Source: Pseudomonadota bacterium
GTDB taxonomy: Bacteria > Pseudomonadota > Alphaproteobacteria > Caulobacterales > Caulobacteraceae
DNA length: 38,925 nucleotides
Assembly (NCBI GenBank): GCA_963205025.1
Contig: CAUJHO010000040.1
Span: forward strand, 1-38,925
Direction: 5' to 3'
Shown: positions 9,007 through 16,953 of the stretch, one piece after another
Layout of the letters: the number at the start of each line of letters is the position of its first letter
Numbering within the stretch: position 1 is the first letter of the stretch
Notes under the pieces: generated by a model
Databases searched by the model: none
Told to the model about the DNA's origin: nothing
Seen by the model: only the letters and a program-made list of their open reading frames with translations
Made by a program: the position numbers and the translations under genes

Positions 9007-9720
9007 TTAGATCCGCCCGCTCCCGTCGATCGGCTCGCGCAGGAAGTTGCGGATCCATTGGCCGACGATCTCGCGATCATTGGGCCCATCCAGGCTCGCA
9101 AAGGCCTGCCGGGCGAAATGCGGGGCATAGCGCTCGCCACGAAACGCGATCAGGGCCTCGGCATATTCAGGCGTGAACTCCGGGTGGCCCTGGAACGAGA
9201 TCGTATCGCGCCCGTGGATCAGCCCGGCGTAGGGACAGAACCGGCTGGTCAGGGTCACCCAGGTCGAGACGCCGCGATACTCGACCTGATCCTGATGCGA
9301 CACCGGCAGCCGCACCGTATCCAGCGGCGGATCCATCCACGAATGCCGACCCTCGACCTGGTAGGAATGCACCCCGATCCCCCAGCCGCGCTCGGACTTG
9401 CGAACATCACAGCCGTTGGCCTCGCCGATGATCTGATGACCGAAACAGATGCCGACCATCTTGCAGCGCCCGTGTGCCCCAATGATCCACATCTTCAGAT
9501 CCTGGATCCAGGCGTCACCGTCATAGACGCCCGAGGGCGACCCCATGATGATCACGCCCTGATGCGCGCCGCGCTCGGGCAAGGCCCCCGTTTGAACGTC
9601 AAAGACCTCATACTCAAAGCCGTCGTGGCCGATCAGGGTCATCATCATCTCGGGATAGCTCCCGAAGCTAGCCTCCAGCTCAGGCGGCGGCGCCCCGGTT
9701 TTCAGAATGGCGACCTTCAC
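9007..9720 (-). CDS. Class I glutamine amidotransferase (GMP-synthase-like GATase1)
   Basis: This 237-residue protein starts at GTG 9720. It has the triad of class I amidotransferases: Cys92 in the nucleophile elbow GICFGHQ, and His179 and Glu181 in FQGHPEF. The oxyanion region is MGSPSGVYD. It is a stand-alone GATase domain without a synthetase partner, like the 'GMP synthase-glutamine amidotransferase' proteins of unknown substrate (some are gamma-glutamyl hydrolases or gamma-glutamyl-polyamine hydrolases). The start overlaps the stop of the DUF3052 gene by four bases (GTGA), and it is the last gene of the chain that begins near 13.0 kb. The fold is certain; the substrate is unknown. Confidence 0.88.
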   Translation of the reverse strand: MKVAILKTGAPPPELEASFGSYPEMMMTLIGHDGFEYEVFDVQTGALPERGAHQGVIIMGSPSGVYDGDAWIQDLKMWIIGAHGRCKMVGICFGHQIIGEANGCDVRKSERGWGIGVHSYQVEGRHSWMDPPLDTVRLPVSHQDQVEYRGVSTWVTLTSRFCPYAGLIHGRDTISFQGHPEFTPEYAEALIAFRGERYAPHFARQAFASLDGPNDREIVGQWIRNFLREPIDGSGRI

Positions 9721-10124
9721 GCGCGTCTCCTCAGGAACTTCAGGCCCGACCAGTCGGCATCGACGGCACAGACCTTCACATCGACCCAGCCGGTCGGCAG
9801 CACCATCTCGCGCACACCGTCCTCGGTCAGGTCCACAAACAGCCTGGAGCTTTTCTTGGGCCAGCTGATCCAGACCATCGCGCCGGGCGGACGATCTTCG
9901 AAAACGGTCTGAACCTGAGTCTCCAGACTCACCCGATCGCGCACGAACAGATGCGTCACGGCTGCCCGACGGTCGGAGCCGTTCACCCGGCTTGTGCCGG
10001 TCGGCAAGGGCGCGACCAGATCGTCATAGTTCGACGGCGCATCGATCACCGCGACGACATCACCTTCGCGCACGCCGAGCTTCTGAATCAGCGGCTTGCC
10101 GGAATATCCTGCCGTCATGGTCAC
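9717..10124 (-). CDS. DUF3052 family protein
   Basis: This small 135-residue protein (133 if the ATG at 10118 is used instead of GTG 10124) is soluble and has no signal. It begins TAGYSGKPLIQKLGVREGD and contains a central VTHLFVRDR segment, PPGAMVWISWPKKSS, LTEDGVREMVLPTGWVDVKVCA and WSGLKFLRR. These are the features I associate with the DUF3052 family, a conserved small-domain family of unknown function. It is tightly coupled: GTG 10124 overlaps the cca stop (GTGA), and its own stop overlaps the GATase start. The GTG start fits the coupling pattern best, although no strong ribosome-binding site is visible for either start. Confidence 0.75.
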   Translation of the reverse strand: MTMTAGYSGKPLIQKLGVREGDVVAVIDAPSNYDDLVAPLPTGTSRVNGSDRRAAVTHLFVRDRVSLETQVQTVFEDRPPGAMVWISWPKKSSRLFVDLTEDGVREMVLPTGWVDVKVCAVDADWSGLKFLRRRA

Positions 10125-11335
10125 GCTCGGTCATTCTCGGAAACCAGGGCCGCCAGTTGCTCTTCCAGACCCGTTTCGGGAAAATCATGCGCGACCCACC
10201 AGGCCTCCAGCTGCGCCAGGACGCGGCCCATGCGAGGGCTCGGACCCAGCCCCATCGCCTTGAGATCAGCCCCGCCGATCGGGAACTCCGGCCGGACCCA
10301 GTGATCCGCCAGGTCGATCAGAGCCTCGGCGGTCTCCCCCTGGCTCAGGTCCATGGCCCAGGCCCGCTCGATCCGGTCGCGGAAGGCCTGGCGGCCAATC
10401 TGATACAGCGCCGCCCGCGCCGCCGCAGGCGTCATGTCCAGGTCCACTGTCACCTCGTCCGGCAAGGCGGCCACCAGCCGGGCCTTCTGGGCATTTGACA
10501 ACCGCAGCGCGGCAGTGGCGGCGCGTACCGTCTCGGCATCTCCCGGCAACAGGGCCGACAGCCGCAGGAGCGGATCCCGCGAAATCCCGACCATCGGCAG
10601 GAACATCCGGCCACTGTCGGTCCACGGCAGCACCTCGGCCAGCACGCCGGTGTCCGCCATCAGGTGCACGGCCCGGCTCGGGTCAGGGGCCGCCAGGAGT
10701 TTCAGAAGCTCTGCCGAAACCCGCTCGGCCGAAAGCTGCTGGATCCCGTCCTTCAGACGCGCACACGCCGTCAGCGCCGCGCGATCCCCCTCGTCCCTGC
10801 CGAACCAGGCCCAGAATCTGAAGAACCTGAGGATTCGCAGATAGTCCTCGCGGATGCGCTGCTCGGCATCCCCGACAAACACGATCCGGCCCGCCAGCGC
10901 GTCGGCGATCCCCTGCCCTGTCGGATCGACCACGACGCCGGCCCGATCCGCGTACAGGGCGTTCAGTCGGAAATCCCGGCGCGCCGCGTCCTCGTCCCAA
11001 CTGTCGGTAAAGGCCACCGTGGCGCGCCGACCGTCCGTGGCCACATCTCGCCGGAGTGTCGTGACCTCATAGGGCCGCCCACCGGACACCACCGTCACCG
11101 TGCCGTGCGCCAGGCCGGTCGGAACGGCTCTCAGACCCGCAGCCTCGACGGCAGCCATCACGGCCTCTGGACGCATCGGCGTGGCGATGTCGACATCCGA
11201 GACGGGCCGGCCGATCAGGGCGTCGCGCACGCAACCGCCGACGAAGCGGCCTTGGCTCCCCGCCCCCTCCAGGGCATCGAGGACGGCCATCGTCGCCGGT
11301 GCCGTCATCCAGGCCTGGTTTATCAGGCGCATCAT
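10121..11335 (-). CDS. cca: CCA tRNA nucleotidyltransferase
   Basis: This 404-residue enzyme has the nucleotidyltransferase signature FVGGCVRDALIGRPVSDVDIA (GG at 33-34, metal-binding Asp47 and Asp49), then RRDFRLNALYAD and EDYLRILRFFRFWAWFG of the neck/body region. It adds or repairs the 3' CCA of tRNAs. It could be a full CCA-adding enzyme or a poly(A)-polymerase-like relative; the short length and the RILRFFRF motif favour the class II CCA enzyme. ATG 11335 overlaps the NUDIX stop (ATGA). The cca-NUDIX-DUF1285 order is, from memory, common in alphaproteobacteria. The nearby tRNA-Leu encodes its own CCA, so Cca here may act mainly in repair. Confidence 0.93.
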   Translation of the reverse strand: MMRLINQAWMTAPATMAVLDALEGAGSQGRFVGGCVRDALIGRPVSDVDIATPMRPEAVMAAVEAAGLRAVPTGLAHGTVTVVSGGRPYEVTTLRRDVATDGRRATVAFTDSWDEDAARRDFRLNALYADRAGVVVDPTGQGIADALAGRIVFVGDAEQRIREDYLRILRFFRFWAWFGRDEGDRAALTACARLKDGIQQLSAERVSAELLKLLAAPDPSRAVHLMADTGVLAEVLPWTDSGRMFLPMVGISRDPLLRLSALLPGDAETVRAATAALRLSNAQKARLVAALPDEVTVDLDMTPAAARAALYQIGRQAFRDRIERAWAMDLSQGETAEALIDLADHWVRPEFPIGGADLKAMGLGPSPRMGRVLAQLEAWWVAHDFPETGLEEQLAALVSENDRA

Positions 11336-11982
11336 GTCGCCGGCCCCACAGCTGTCGCCAGCTTCTGCTGCAACGAGCGGATCATCCCGGCCGTCGCGCC
11401 CCAGATGTACCGCTCCGTCCCCGCATCATCCCAAGGCATTGCCCAGTACCAGCGCTCTGCCCCGTTCCAGACCATTGAATCGCGCCGGTGGTTGGCCGCG
11501 TCCATCAGAAAGTCCCACGGCGTCTCGAACGCCTCGGCCACCTCGTCGGGATTGAGCGTCAGATCAAGCGGCGGCCGGATTACCCCCACCACTGGCGTCA
11601 CGCAGAACCGGCTGCCGGTTTCATAACGGTCGGACAGGCCGACGAGGCTGACCCGTCCGGGGTCAAGCCCGACCTCTTCGCCCGCCTCTCGCAGGGCCGC
11701 CTGAACCGCCCCCTCGCCCGGATCCAGCCGGCCACCCGGAAAGGCCACCTGACCGGTATGGCTGTTCAGCGTATCGGCGCGCCGCGTCAGCAACACCGTC
11801 AGTCCCGTCTCGCGTGCGATGATCGGGATCAGCACCGCCGCCTGTTTCAACTCATGCGACCGCGCCGGCCGCATTTCGGGATTGAGGTCAAAGTCCGACC
11901 GCCGGGGGGGCGTCGGAGCCTCGCCCGCCTCCAGCGGATCGAGCACGGCGCTCAACCGCAATACCAAGTCGTCGATACTCAC
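11332..11982 (-). CDS. NUDIX hydrolase (CoA pyrophosphatase-like)
   Basis: This 216-residue protein has a complete Nudix box, GRLDPGEGAVQAALREAGEEVGL, in its middle (G-x5-E-x7-RE-x2-EE-x-G), split here only for description: GRLDPGE, then REAGEEVGL. The preceding VLLTRRADTLNSHTGQVAFPGG matches CoA diphosphatase (NudL/YeaB) relatives, which cleave CoA to 4'-phosphopantetheine and 3',5'-ADP. Start is GTG 11982, overlapping the DUF1285 stop (GTGA). It is the second of five genes joined by 4-nt overlaps. The hydrolase class is clear; the CoA substrate is a family-level inference. Confidence 0.9.
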   Translation of the reverse strand: MSIDDLVLRLSAVLDPLEAGEAPTPPRRSDFDLNPEMRPARSHELKQAAVLIPIIARETGLTVLLTRRADTLNSHTGQVAFPGGRLDPGEGAVQAALREAGEEVGLDPGRVSLVGLSDRYETGSRFCVTPVVGVIRPPLDLTLNPDEVAEAFETPWDFLMDAANHRRDSMVWNGAERWYWAMPWDDAGTERYIWGATAGMIRSLQQKLATAVGPAT

Positions 11983-12521
11983 CGGTCACGGCCCAGTTCA
12001 AACCAGACACCACCCGACCATAGGCCCAGTACGCCCTGATCGTTGCGCTCGGCGGCCTCGACCAGATCATAGAACACCGCGCGCTCGATCCGCGCCTCCA
12101 GATCCCCGCGAACATGGACATAGGGCCGGGGCTCGCCATCCTCAGCGGTGATCACGCGGATCGGGTGCTCGGGTCCGGCAACCGTTTCGTCGCCGACATC
12201 GGTCGTGAAGATCAGATCATTGCCCTGGCGACGCACGGCCACGGCCCGGAAGGGCACATCCTCGACCCGGATCGTCAGCCGCTCGACCGGGGTGACCAGA
12301 CAGTAGCCGTCGGGGTCCTTCCTCAGCACCGTCGAAAACAGCCGCACCAGTTCCTTGCGCCCGATCGGGGAGCCCTCGTGCATCCAGATTCCGTCGGCCC
12401 GGATCAGGATGTCGATCTCGCCGCAATGCGGCGGATGCCACAGATGCACAGGTGGCAGGTCGCGCCCCGCCGCGTCGGCGATTCCGATCAGTCCGGCCGG
12501 TATGGCTCCGATCATGCTCAT
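11979..12521 (-). CDS. DUF1285 family protein
   Basis: This 180-residue protein has the characteristic DUF1285 opening, LPPVHLWHPPHCGEIDILIR, then ADGIWMHEGSPIGRKELVRL, LRKDPDGYCLVTPVERL and a C-terminal WFELG. The family is widespread in proteobacteria and of unknown function; its start resembles domains that bind small ligands, but that is speculation. ATG 12521 is used; a second ATG at 12515 is possible. No strong ribosome-binding site is visible. It is the first gene of the four-junction overlap chain (DUF1285-NUDIX-cca-DUF3052-GATase), with the GNAT gene 39 bases upstream. Confidence 0.85.
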   Translation of the reverse strand: MSMIGAIPAGLIGIADAAGRDLPPVHLWHPPHCGEIDILIRADGIWMHEGSPIGRKELVRLFSTVLRKDPDGYCLVTPVERLTIRVEDVPFRAVAVRRQGNDLIFTTDVGDETVAGPEHPIRVITAEDGEPRPYVHVRGDLEARIERAVFYDLVEAAERNDQGVLGLWSGGVWFELGRDR

Positions 12522-12560
12522 GCGGCCAAGGTGGAAGCCTTGGCGCGGATCGGCAAGAGG

Positions 12561-13046
12561 CTAACGCTTGTCGACCCGGCCGGTCGGAGGGCTGCCATCC
12601 AGGCCCAGCCACAGCAGCCGCGCCGGATCGACCGGACCCGGCAGGCTGACGCCCTCGATCCGCTCAAAGGCGAACCGCCCAAAATACGGGGGGTCACCGA
12701 CCAGCAGGATGCCCGGCATGCCCTGCTCACGCGCCCAACCCACACACGCCTCCACCAGGGTCGCACCCAGGCCCGCCTCTCGCCAGGACCGGTCGACGGC
12801 GATCGGCCCCAGAAAGGTCGCCGCCTGTCCTCCGATCATGATCGGCCACAGCCGGACCGACCCGATCACGCCTTCGGCTCCGCGCATGACGAAGCCGACC
12901 TGGGGTTCGGAACCTTCGCGCAGGCGCTCCGCCGTCTTGGCGTACCGACCTGGCCCGAATGCAGCTTCGACCACACGCGCGACCGCCTCCGCATCAACGG
13001 CGGTTTCGGTCGACAGCATGGGAATTTCAGCGGCGGCGTCAGTCAT
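12561..13046 (-). CDS. GNAT family N-acetyltransferase (YhbS-like)
   Basis: This 161-residue GNAT protein contains ARVVEAAFGPGRYAKTAERL at the start, LGPIAVDRSWREAGLGATL (the acetyl-CoA binding beta4-alpha3 region, with R-x2-GLG in place of the classical Q/RxxGxG/A) and GDPPYFGRFAFERI, as in YhbS-type acetyltransferases. The acceptor is unknown. ATG 13046 has no good ribosome-binding site nearby. It is the first gene of the minus-strand run, and the 362-base spacer upstream (13047-13408) must hold its promoter if it has one of its own. Confidence 0.85.
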   Translation of the reverse strand: MTDAAAEIPMLSTETAVDAEAVARVVEAAFGPGRYAKTAERLREGSEPQVGFVMRGAEGVIGSVRLWPIMIGGQAATFLGPIAVDRSWREAGLGATLVEACVGWAREQGMPGILLVGDPPYFGRFAFERIEGVSLPGPVDPARLLWLGLDGSPPTGRVDKR

Positions 13047-13408
13047 GGGACGCGCCCCATAAGGCTGATCCGCGTGTCAGCCAAGCGCGAACACTCTGGC
13101 GTGACCCCTGGTGGGGCAAACCCGGCTTGGGGGAGGACAAATCCTCTGGACTTTTCGCCGTGTAATCACTGCCTTCGCGAGACAAGGAGGACCGCTTTGA
13201 AATCTTGCCGTCCCCGCGCGTCACGCACCGATTGTGATTTGCGAGGATCGACGTCGAGATGTCTGCGATCCTGATGGTGTTTGACATTGCCATGACATCC
13301 GCGCCGCGGCCCAGCGACGCGCAGAACAGGTCCAGACCCCCGTTTCCACGGTGGACATCCGGCAATTATTGTCCACGCGGACTTTTCGGGCCGGCCTCGG
13401 CGTGCGCC
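13047..13408. other. Long gene-free spacer with inverted and direct repeats
   Basis: This is the only stretch over 300 bases without a convincing gene. It holds the inverted repeat GTGGACA-N12-TGTCCAC (13351-13357 / 13370-13376) with an AT-rich centre, immediately preceded by TCCAC (13345-13349), giving three half-sites. GGACTTTTCG occurs at both 13148-13157 and 13379-13388. AAGGAGG (13184-13190) is followed six bases later by a TTG that opens only 25 codons on the plus strand. A 108-codon minus frame (13039-13365) has no coding character. A regulatory region or small RNA is possible; I cannot tell which. Confidence 0.5.
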
Positions 13409-14179
13409 CTACCCGACGGACGCGAAATTCGGGGCGCGTTTCTCGAAGAAGGCCGTGAAGGCCTCGCGCGCTTCGGGGCTCAGCATCTGGGCCCCGAAGA
13501 CCTCGCCTTCGGCCTGCATCAGGGTCCACAGGCTTTCGGCGTCCCGCATCAGCCGCTTGGTCCCGGCCAGCGACCCGGGAGCCCGCTGAGCCAGGGCCCG
13601 CGCCAGCCGCATCGCCTCGTCCTCGACCGCCGCGCTCTCGACGCAGCGGTTGGCCAGCCCCCAGGCATGGGCAGTCGTGCCGCTGATCGGCTCGCCCAGG
13701 GCAAACATCTCAAAGGCCCTCTGGTGGCCGATCGCCATCGGCAGCAGCAGCGTCGAAGCCGCTTCCGGGGCCAGCGCCAGGTTCACGAACGGCGTCGACA
13801 ACAGGGCGTCCTCGGCCACCACCACGAGGTCGCAATGCAACAGCAGGGTCAGTCCGATACCGACAGCACGCCCCCTGACCGCCGCCACGGCCGGCTTGTC
13901 GAGATAGGCCAGGCTCTTCAGGAAGCGGAACACCGCCATGTCCGTCGGGCGCGTCCCGCCCATGGCGATGCTGGCGAAGTCGCCGATGTCGTTGCCGGCT
14001 GAGAAACTGTCGCCCTCGCCCCGGAAAAGCACGACGCGCACCTCGGGGTTGGCCTGAGCCCCAATCACGGCATCGGCCAGCGCCGCGTACATGGCCTGGG
14101 TGATGGCATTCTTCTTGTCGGCCCGGTCCAGGCGGATGCTCAGGACACCATCGGTGAGTTCGGTCTTGATGTGGCTCAT
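13409..14179 (-). CDS. Enoyl-CoA hydratase / isomerase (crotonase) family
   Basis: This 256-residue protein has the crotonase fold markers: IRLDRADKKNAITQAMY near the start, the oxyanion-hole stretch FSAGNDIGDF, the second one at AAVRGRAVGIGLTLLLHCD, and FVNLALAPEAASTLLLP where a catalytic Glu usually sits. The NLALAPEAAS form is common in the PaaG/enoyl-CoA isomerase-like subgroup, so it could hydrate or isomerise short-chain enoyl-CoAs. ATG 14179 has GAGGA five bases upstream, and that site overlaps the stop of the MBL-fold gene (14187), so the two are probably coupled. The exact substrate is unknown. Confidence 0.9.
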   Translation of the reverse strand: MSHIKTELTDGVLSIRLDRADKKNAITQAMYAALADAVIGAQANPEVRVVLFRGEGDSFSAGNDIGDFASIAMGGTRPTDMAVFRFLKSLAYLDKPAVAAVRGRAVGIGLTLLLHCDLVVVAEDALLSTPFVNLALAPEAASTLLLPMAIGHQRAFEMFALGEPISGTTAHAWGLANRCVESAAVEDEAMRLARALAQRAPGSLAGTKRLMRDAESLWTLMQAEGEVFGAQMLSPEAREAFTAFFEKRAPNFASVG

Positions 14180-14186
14180 GTGATCC

Positions 14187-15257
14187 TCAAACGGCGCGCC
14201 AGCGCCAGACGCCCTCGGCGTCGGTCTCTCGAATAGCCCGGCCCTGGCCGACCAGATAGGTCAGATGCGCGACGCTCTCGCCGGTCGCCATGCCCAGCAG
14301 GCCATCGTCGATCGGTCGTCCGAACAGGGTCGCAAAGACGTCGATCGCCCGTTGCGGCTCCTTCAGGCGACGGCACAGCCGCGTGAGGGAGGTCTCGTGG
14401 CCGCGCTCCAGCGCCTCCAGGCGACTGTGCAATCCGAAGAAGGGCTCTCCGTGCGACGGCAGAACCAGCAAGTCGTCGGACAGTTCGCGCCTCAGGCGGC
14501 GCAGGGAAGCCATCCAGTCTGCCAGCGGGTCGGCGTCGGGCTCGGTTGGCCAGACCGAGACGTTGGAGCTGATCTTGGGCAAAACCTGATCGCCGGAGAT
14601 GAAGACGCCGTCCTCCTCGCGCAGCAGGCAGATATGCTCCGGCGAATGACCGTCGCCCCCGACCAACCGCCAGTCGCGGCCATCGATTTTCAGTGTGTCG
14701 CCGGCGATCAGCCGCACATAGGACGCGGGCGGCTCGCTGACGGCCCGTCCAAACAGGCCGAAACGGCTTCGCCAGTGGTTGATCTGGGCCTCGCTCCACC
14801 CGCAAGCCCTGTAGAAGCGCGCGCCCGCCTCCGGTGCCGGACCGGTATCGGCGACCAGCATCCGCATCGTCACATATTCCAGACGGCTCATCAGCAGCGG
14901 CACCTCGAACCGGTCGCACAACCAGCCCGCCAGGCCGACATGGTCCGGGTGCATGTGGGTGCAGATCACCCGTGTCACCGGACGCCCCCCAAGGGGGCCG
15001 GCCAGGAGGGCGTCCCAGGCAGCCTTCGAATCTGGCACGCCCAGGCCGGTATCGACGATCGCCCAGCCGCCTGCGTCCCTCAGGGCCCACACATTGATGT
15101 GGTTCAAGGCCATCGGCAGAACGAGCCGGAGCCAGAGTACGCCATCGGCGACCTCGAGCGCCTCACCCCAACCCGGCTGACTGGCGAACGGGTACCTCAG
15201 CGTGGCCTTCCCGCCGAGTTGCGGACCCCGTTTCCCTGCTGAATTGCCGTCCGGCAA
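14187..15257 (-). CDS. MBL-fold metallo-hydrolase (LACTB2-like)
   Basis: The 356-residue protein starts at TTG 15257: AAAGGAG stands eight bases upstream and there is no good ATG or GTG nearby. The metal-binding signature is THMHPDHVGLAG, with GDGHSPEHICL and FISGDQVLP as the later ligands and VLPSHGEPF near the last His. The C-terminal segment (~280-356) contains a short helical domain as in LACTB2-like or RNase-like MBL proteins. It is likely a hydrolase of thioesters, lactones or phosphoesters. Pairing with the enoyl-CoA hydratase makes an acyl-CoA thioesterase role attractive, but this is inference. Confidence 0.88.
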   Translation of the reverse strand: MPDGNSAGKRGPQLGGKATLRYPFASQPGWGEALEVADGVLWLRLVLPMALNHINVWALRDAGGWAIVDTGLGVPDSKAAWDALLAGPLGGRPVTRVICTHMHPDHVGLAGWLCDRFEVPLLMSRLEYVTMRMLVADTGPAPEAGARFYRACGWSEAQINHWRSRFGLFGRAVSEPPASYVRLIAGDTLKIDGRDWRLVGGDGHSPEHICLLREEDGVFISGDQVLPKISSNVSVWPTEPDADPLADWMASLRRLRRELSDDLLVLPSHGEPFFGLHSRLEALERGHETSLTRLCRRLKEPQRAIDVFATLFGRPIDDGLLGMATGESVAHLTYLVGQGRAIRETDAEGVWRWRAV

Positions 15258-15433
15258 GGCTGCGTCTCCTTTTGCAACGCTCCCCTCATACGCATGCGTT
15301 CACCCTGACGTCAAAATCAATGTGCGACACGCTGGGCCAAGGGTGCGATCATGCGGCTCACGAGTTGTCACTTGACCCGACCCGAAACGGTGCCTAGCCG
15401 TTCGACCTGCTCTCCAGACGAGGATCCTCTCCG

Positions 15434-16792
15434 ATGCGACTCTCCCCCTTCGCCCTAGTTGCCGCTGCGGTCGCCGCCGTCATGATGATTGGCACCCCCC
15501 TGACGGCCTCTGCCCAGACCCGGACGCGCGGCACGACACCGGCCCAGTCCCAGGTCGATGAGGCGCTTCGCATGATCATCCAGCGGGATCGACTGCCCTG
15601 CGAATACGGCTCTGGCCGCTTTATCGGCCGTAACAACGAGGGGCGGACCCTCTATGAAGTCGGCTGTCGCGGCGCGCCGGGCTTCCTGCTGCTGGACAAC
15701 GACCCGGCCACGACCATCAACTGCATTGCCAACAATGCCTCGGTCGCGGCCCGCCGCGCCGAAGATCCCGACGCCGAGGTCGGTGCCGAATGCACCATCG
15801 CTGAAAATACCGATGTGGTCGGTTCGGTCGCCGCCTATGTTCAGGCCGCCGGCATCACCTGTGCCGTCGATCAGGCGCGCTGGGTCGGTGCCACCAACGC
15901 CGGCGACCAGCGCTATGAGGTCGGGTGCCCCGGGGCGGACGGCTTCTGGTTTGACGCCATCGCGGCCGGGGGCGTCGGCAATGTGATGCCCTGCCTTCAG
16001 GTCGCCGCCGCCGGCGGGACCTGCCAGTTCTCGCCGAGTTCCGAACAGGCGGCCTGGGTCGCGTCTCTGGCCGCACCGGCCGGTCGCTCCTGCCCGGCCA
16101 CGACCGCTCGCTTCGTCGGGGCCAACGGCCAGACCGGCCAGCGCTACTACGAAGTGGGCTGCGCTGACGGCGTCGGCTTCATGGTGCGCACCAATGGCAG
16201 CAACGGCTTCGAGTCGGTGATCGAGTGCGCGGCCGCCGGCGGTATCGCCGGAGGGTGTACCCTCTCCGACACCAGCGCCGTCGCCACCGCCAGCGCCGAG
16301 GAGCTCCAGTCGCGTCTGGCTGCGGCCAACATCCCCTGCGGCTACATCGAGAACCGCGCGCCGCGCCAGGAGACCTCTGGAGACCGCCGCACGGTGGTTG
16401 AGTTCGCCTGTACGGATCGTCCCTGGGGCCTGGTGGCTTTCCTGCCGAACGGCTCGGGTAGCCCCGAGGAGATCGACTGTCTGATGGCCGAGGCCCGGAT
16501 CGGTGGCTGTGCCCTGACCACGCGGGCCATGATGATCGACGGTCTGAACATCCTGGCGGGCAATCGTCCGACCCTGTCGTCCTGCATCGTCACGGACTAC
16601 CGCATAGTCGGACGCCTGTCGGGAGCCGAAGCCGGCAGCGGCGAGCTGTCGGGCGACGTCGTCGAGCTGCGCTGCGAGAACGGCACCGGCTATATCGCGG
16701 TGGTCCGCCCGGATCGCTCGGCCATCGTGCAGTCGCAGACCTGTGCGGTGTCGGAACAGCGCGGCGGCACCCGCTGCGAAATGGGCGCCTGA
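15434..16792 (+). CDS. Exported protein of five tandem four-cysteine modules, function unknown
   Basis: The 452-residue protein has a clear signal peptide (MRLSPFALVAAAVAAVMMIG, cleavage near TASAQ, residue ~27) and no other membrane segment. Its only 20 cysteines fall in five sets of four: 56/78/97/120, 143/165/187/197, 220/243/265/275, 302/326/349/359 and 384/414/437/448. Modules 1-3 share a core R-F/W-I/V-G then YEVGC and G-F; modules 4-5 keep the pattern in weaker form (VVEFAC, VVELRC). Two disulfides per module are likely in the periplasm. I do not recognise a named family. It is alone on the plus strand, with its own terminator at 16815-16846. Confidence 0.85.
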   Translation: MRLSPFALVAAAVAAVMMIGTPLTASAQTRTRGTTPAQSQVDEALRMIIQRDRLPCEYGSGRFIGRNNEGRTLYEVGCRGAPGFLLLDNDPATTINCIANNASVAARRAEDPDAEVGAECTIAENTDVVGSVAAYVQAAGITCAVDQARWVGATNAGDQRYEVGCPGADGFWFDAIAAGGVGNVMPCLQVAAAGGTCQFSPSSEQAAWVASLAAPAGRSCPATTARFVGANGQTGQRYYEVGCADGVGFMVRTNGSNGFESVIECAAAGGIAGGCTLSDTSAVATASAEELQSRLAAANIPCGYIENRAPRQETSGDRRTVVEFACTDRPWGLVAFLPNGSGSPEEIDCLMAEARIGGCALTTRAMMIDGLNILAGNRPTLSSCIVTDYRIVGRLSGAEAGSGELSGDVVELRCENGTGYIAVVRPDRSAIVQSQTCAVSEQRGGTRCEMGA

Positions 16793-16814
16793 TCCAACCC
16801 ACTCCGAAATGAAG

Positions 16815-16846
16815 AAGGCCCCGGGCACGATCCCGGGGCCTTTTTC
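16815..16846 (+). terminator. Rho-independent terminator after the five-module protein
   Basis: The hairpin AAGGCCCCGGG-CACGAT-CCCGGGGCCTT runs from 16815 to 16842 and continues into a T run (16841-16846), 23 bases after the stop. It is a textbook intrinsic terminator and insulates the gene from the convergent dihydroorotase-like gene. Confidence 0.93.
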
Positions 16847-16953
16847 TATTCTTGCGCCGGATGCGCCTTTTCGGCCCCGGCTTCGGCCCTGCCCTCGTTT
16901 TCACGACCGCGCGTCTCCACCCAACACCGGGTTCGCGCGTGTCGGAGCGCGCT

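Noticed and set aside
13197..13274. Short TTG frame with AAGGAGG upstream, as a leader peptide gene
   Set aside because: Only 25 codons, Arg/Ser/Cys-rich, with no downstream gene on that strand to regulate. Kept only as a note in the spacer finding.
13039..13365. Minus-strand open frame in the gene-free spacer
   Set aside because: There is no ribosome-binding site, no domain, mixed composition, and it overlaps the GNAT start.
15455..16828. Antisense open frame (457 codons) opposite the five-module protein
   Set aside because: Composition is that of a shadow frame; the plus strand has a signal peptide, ordered cysteines and a terminator.
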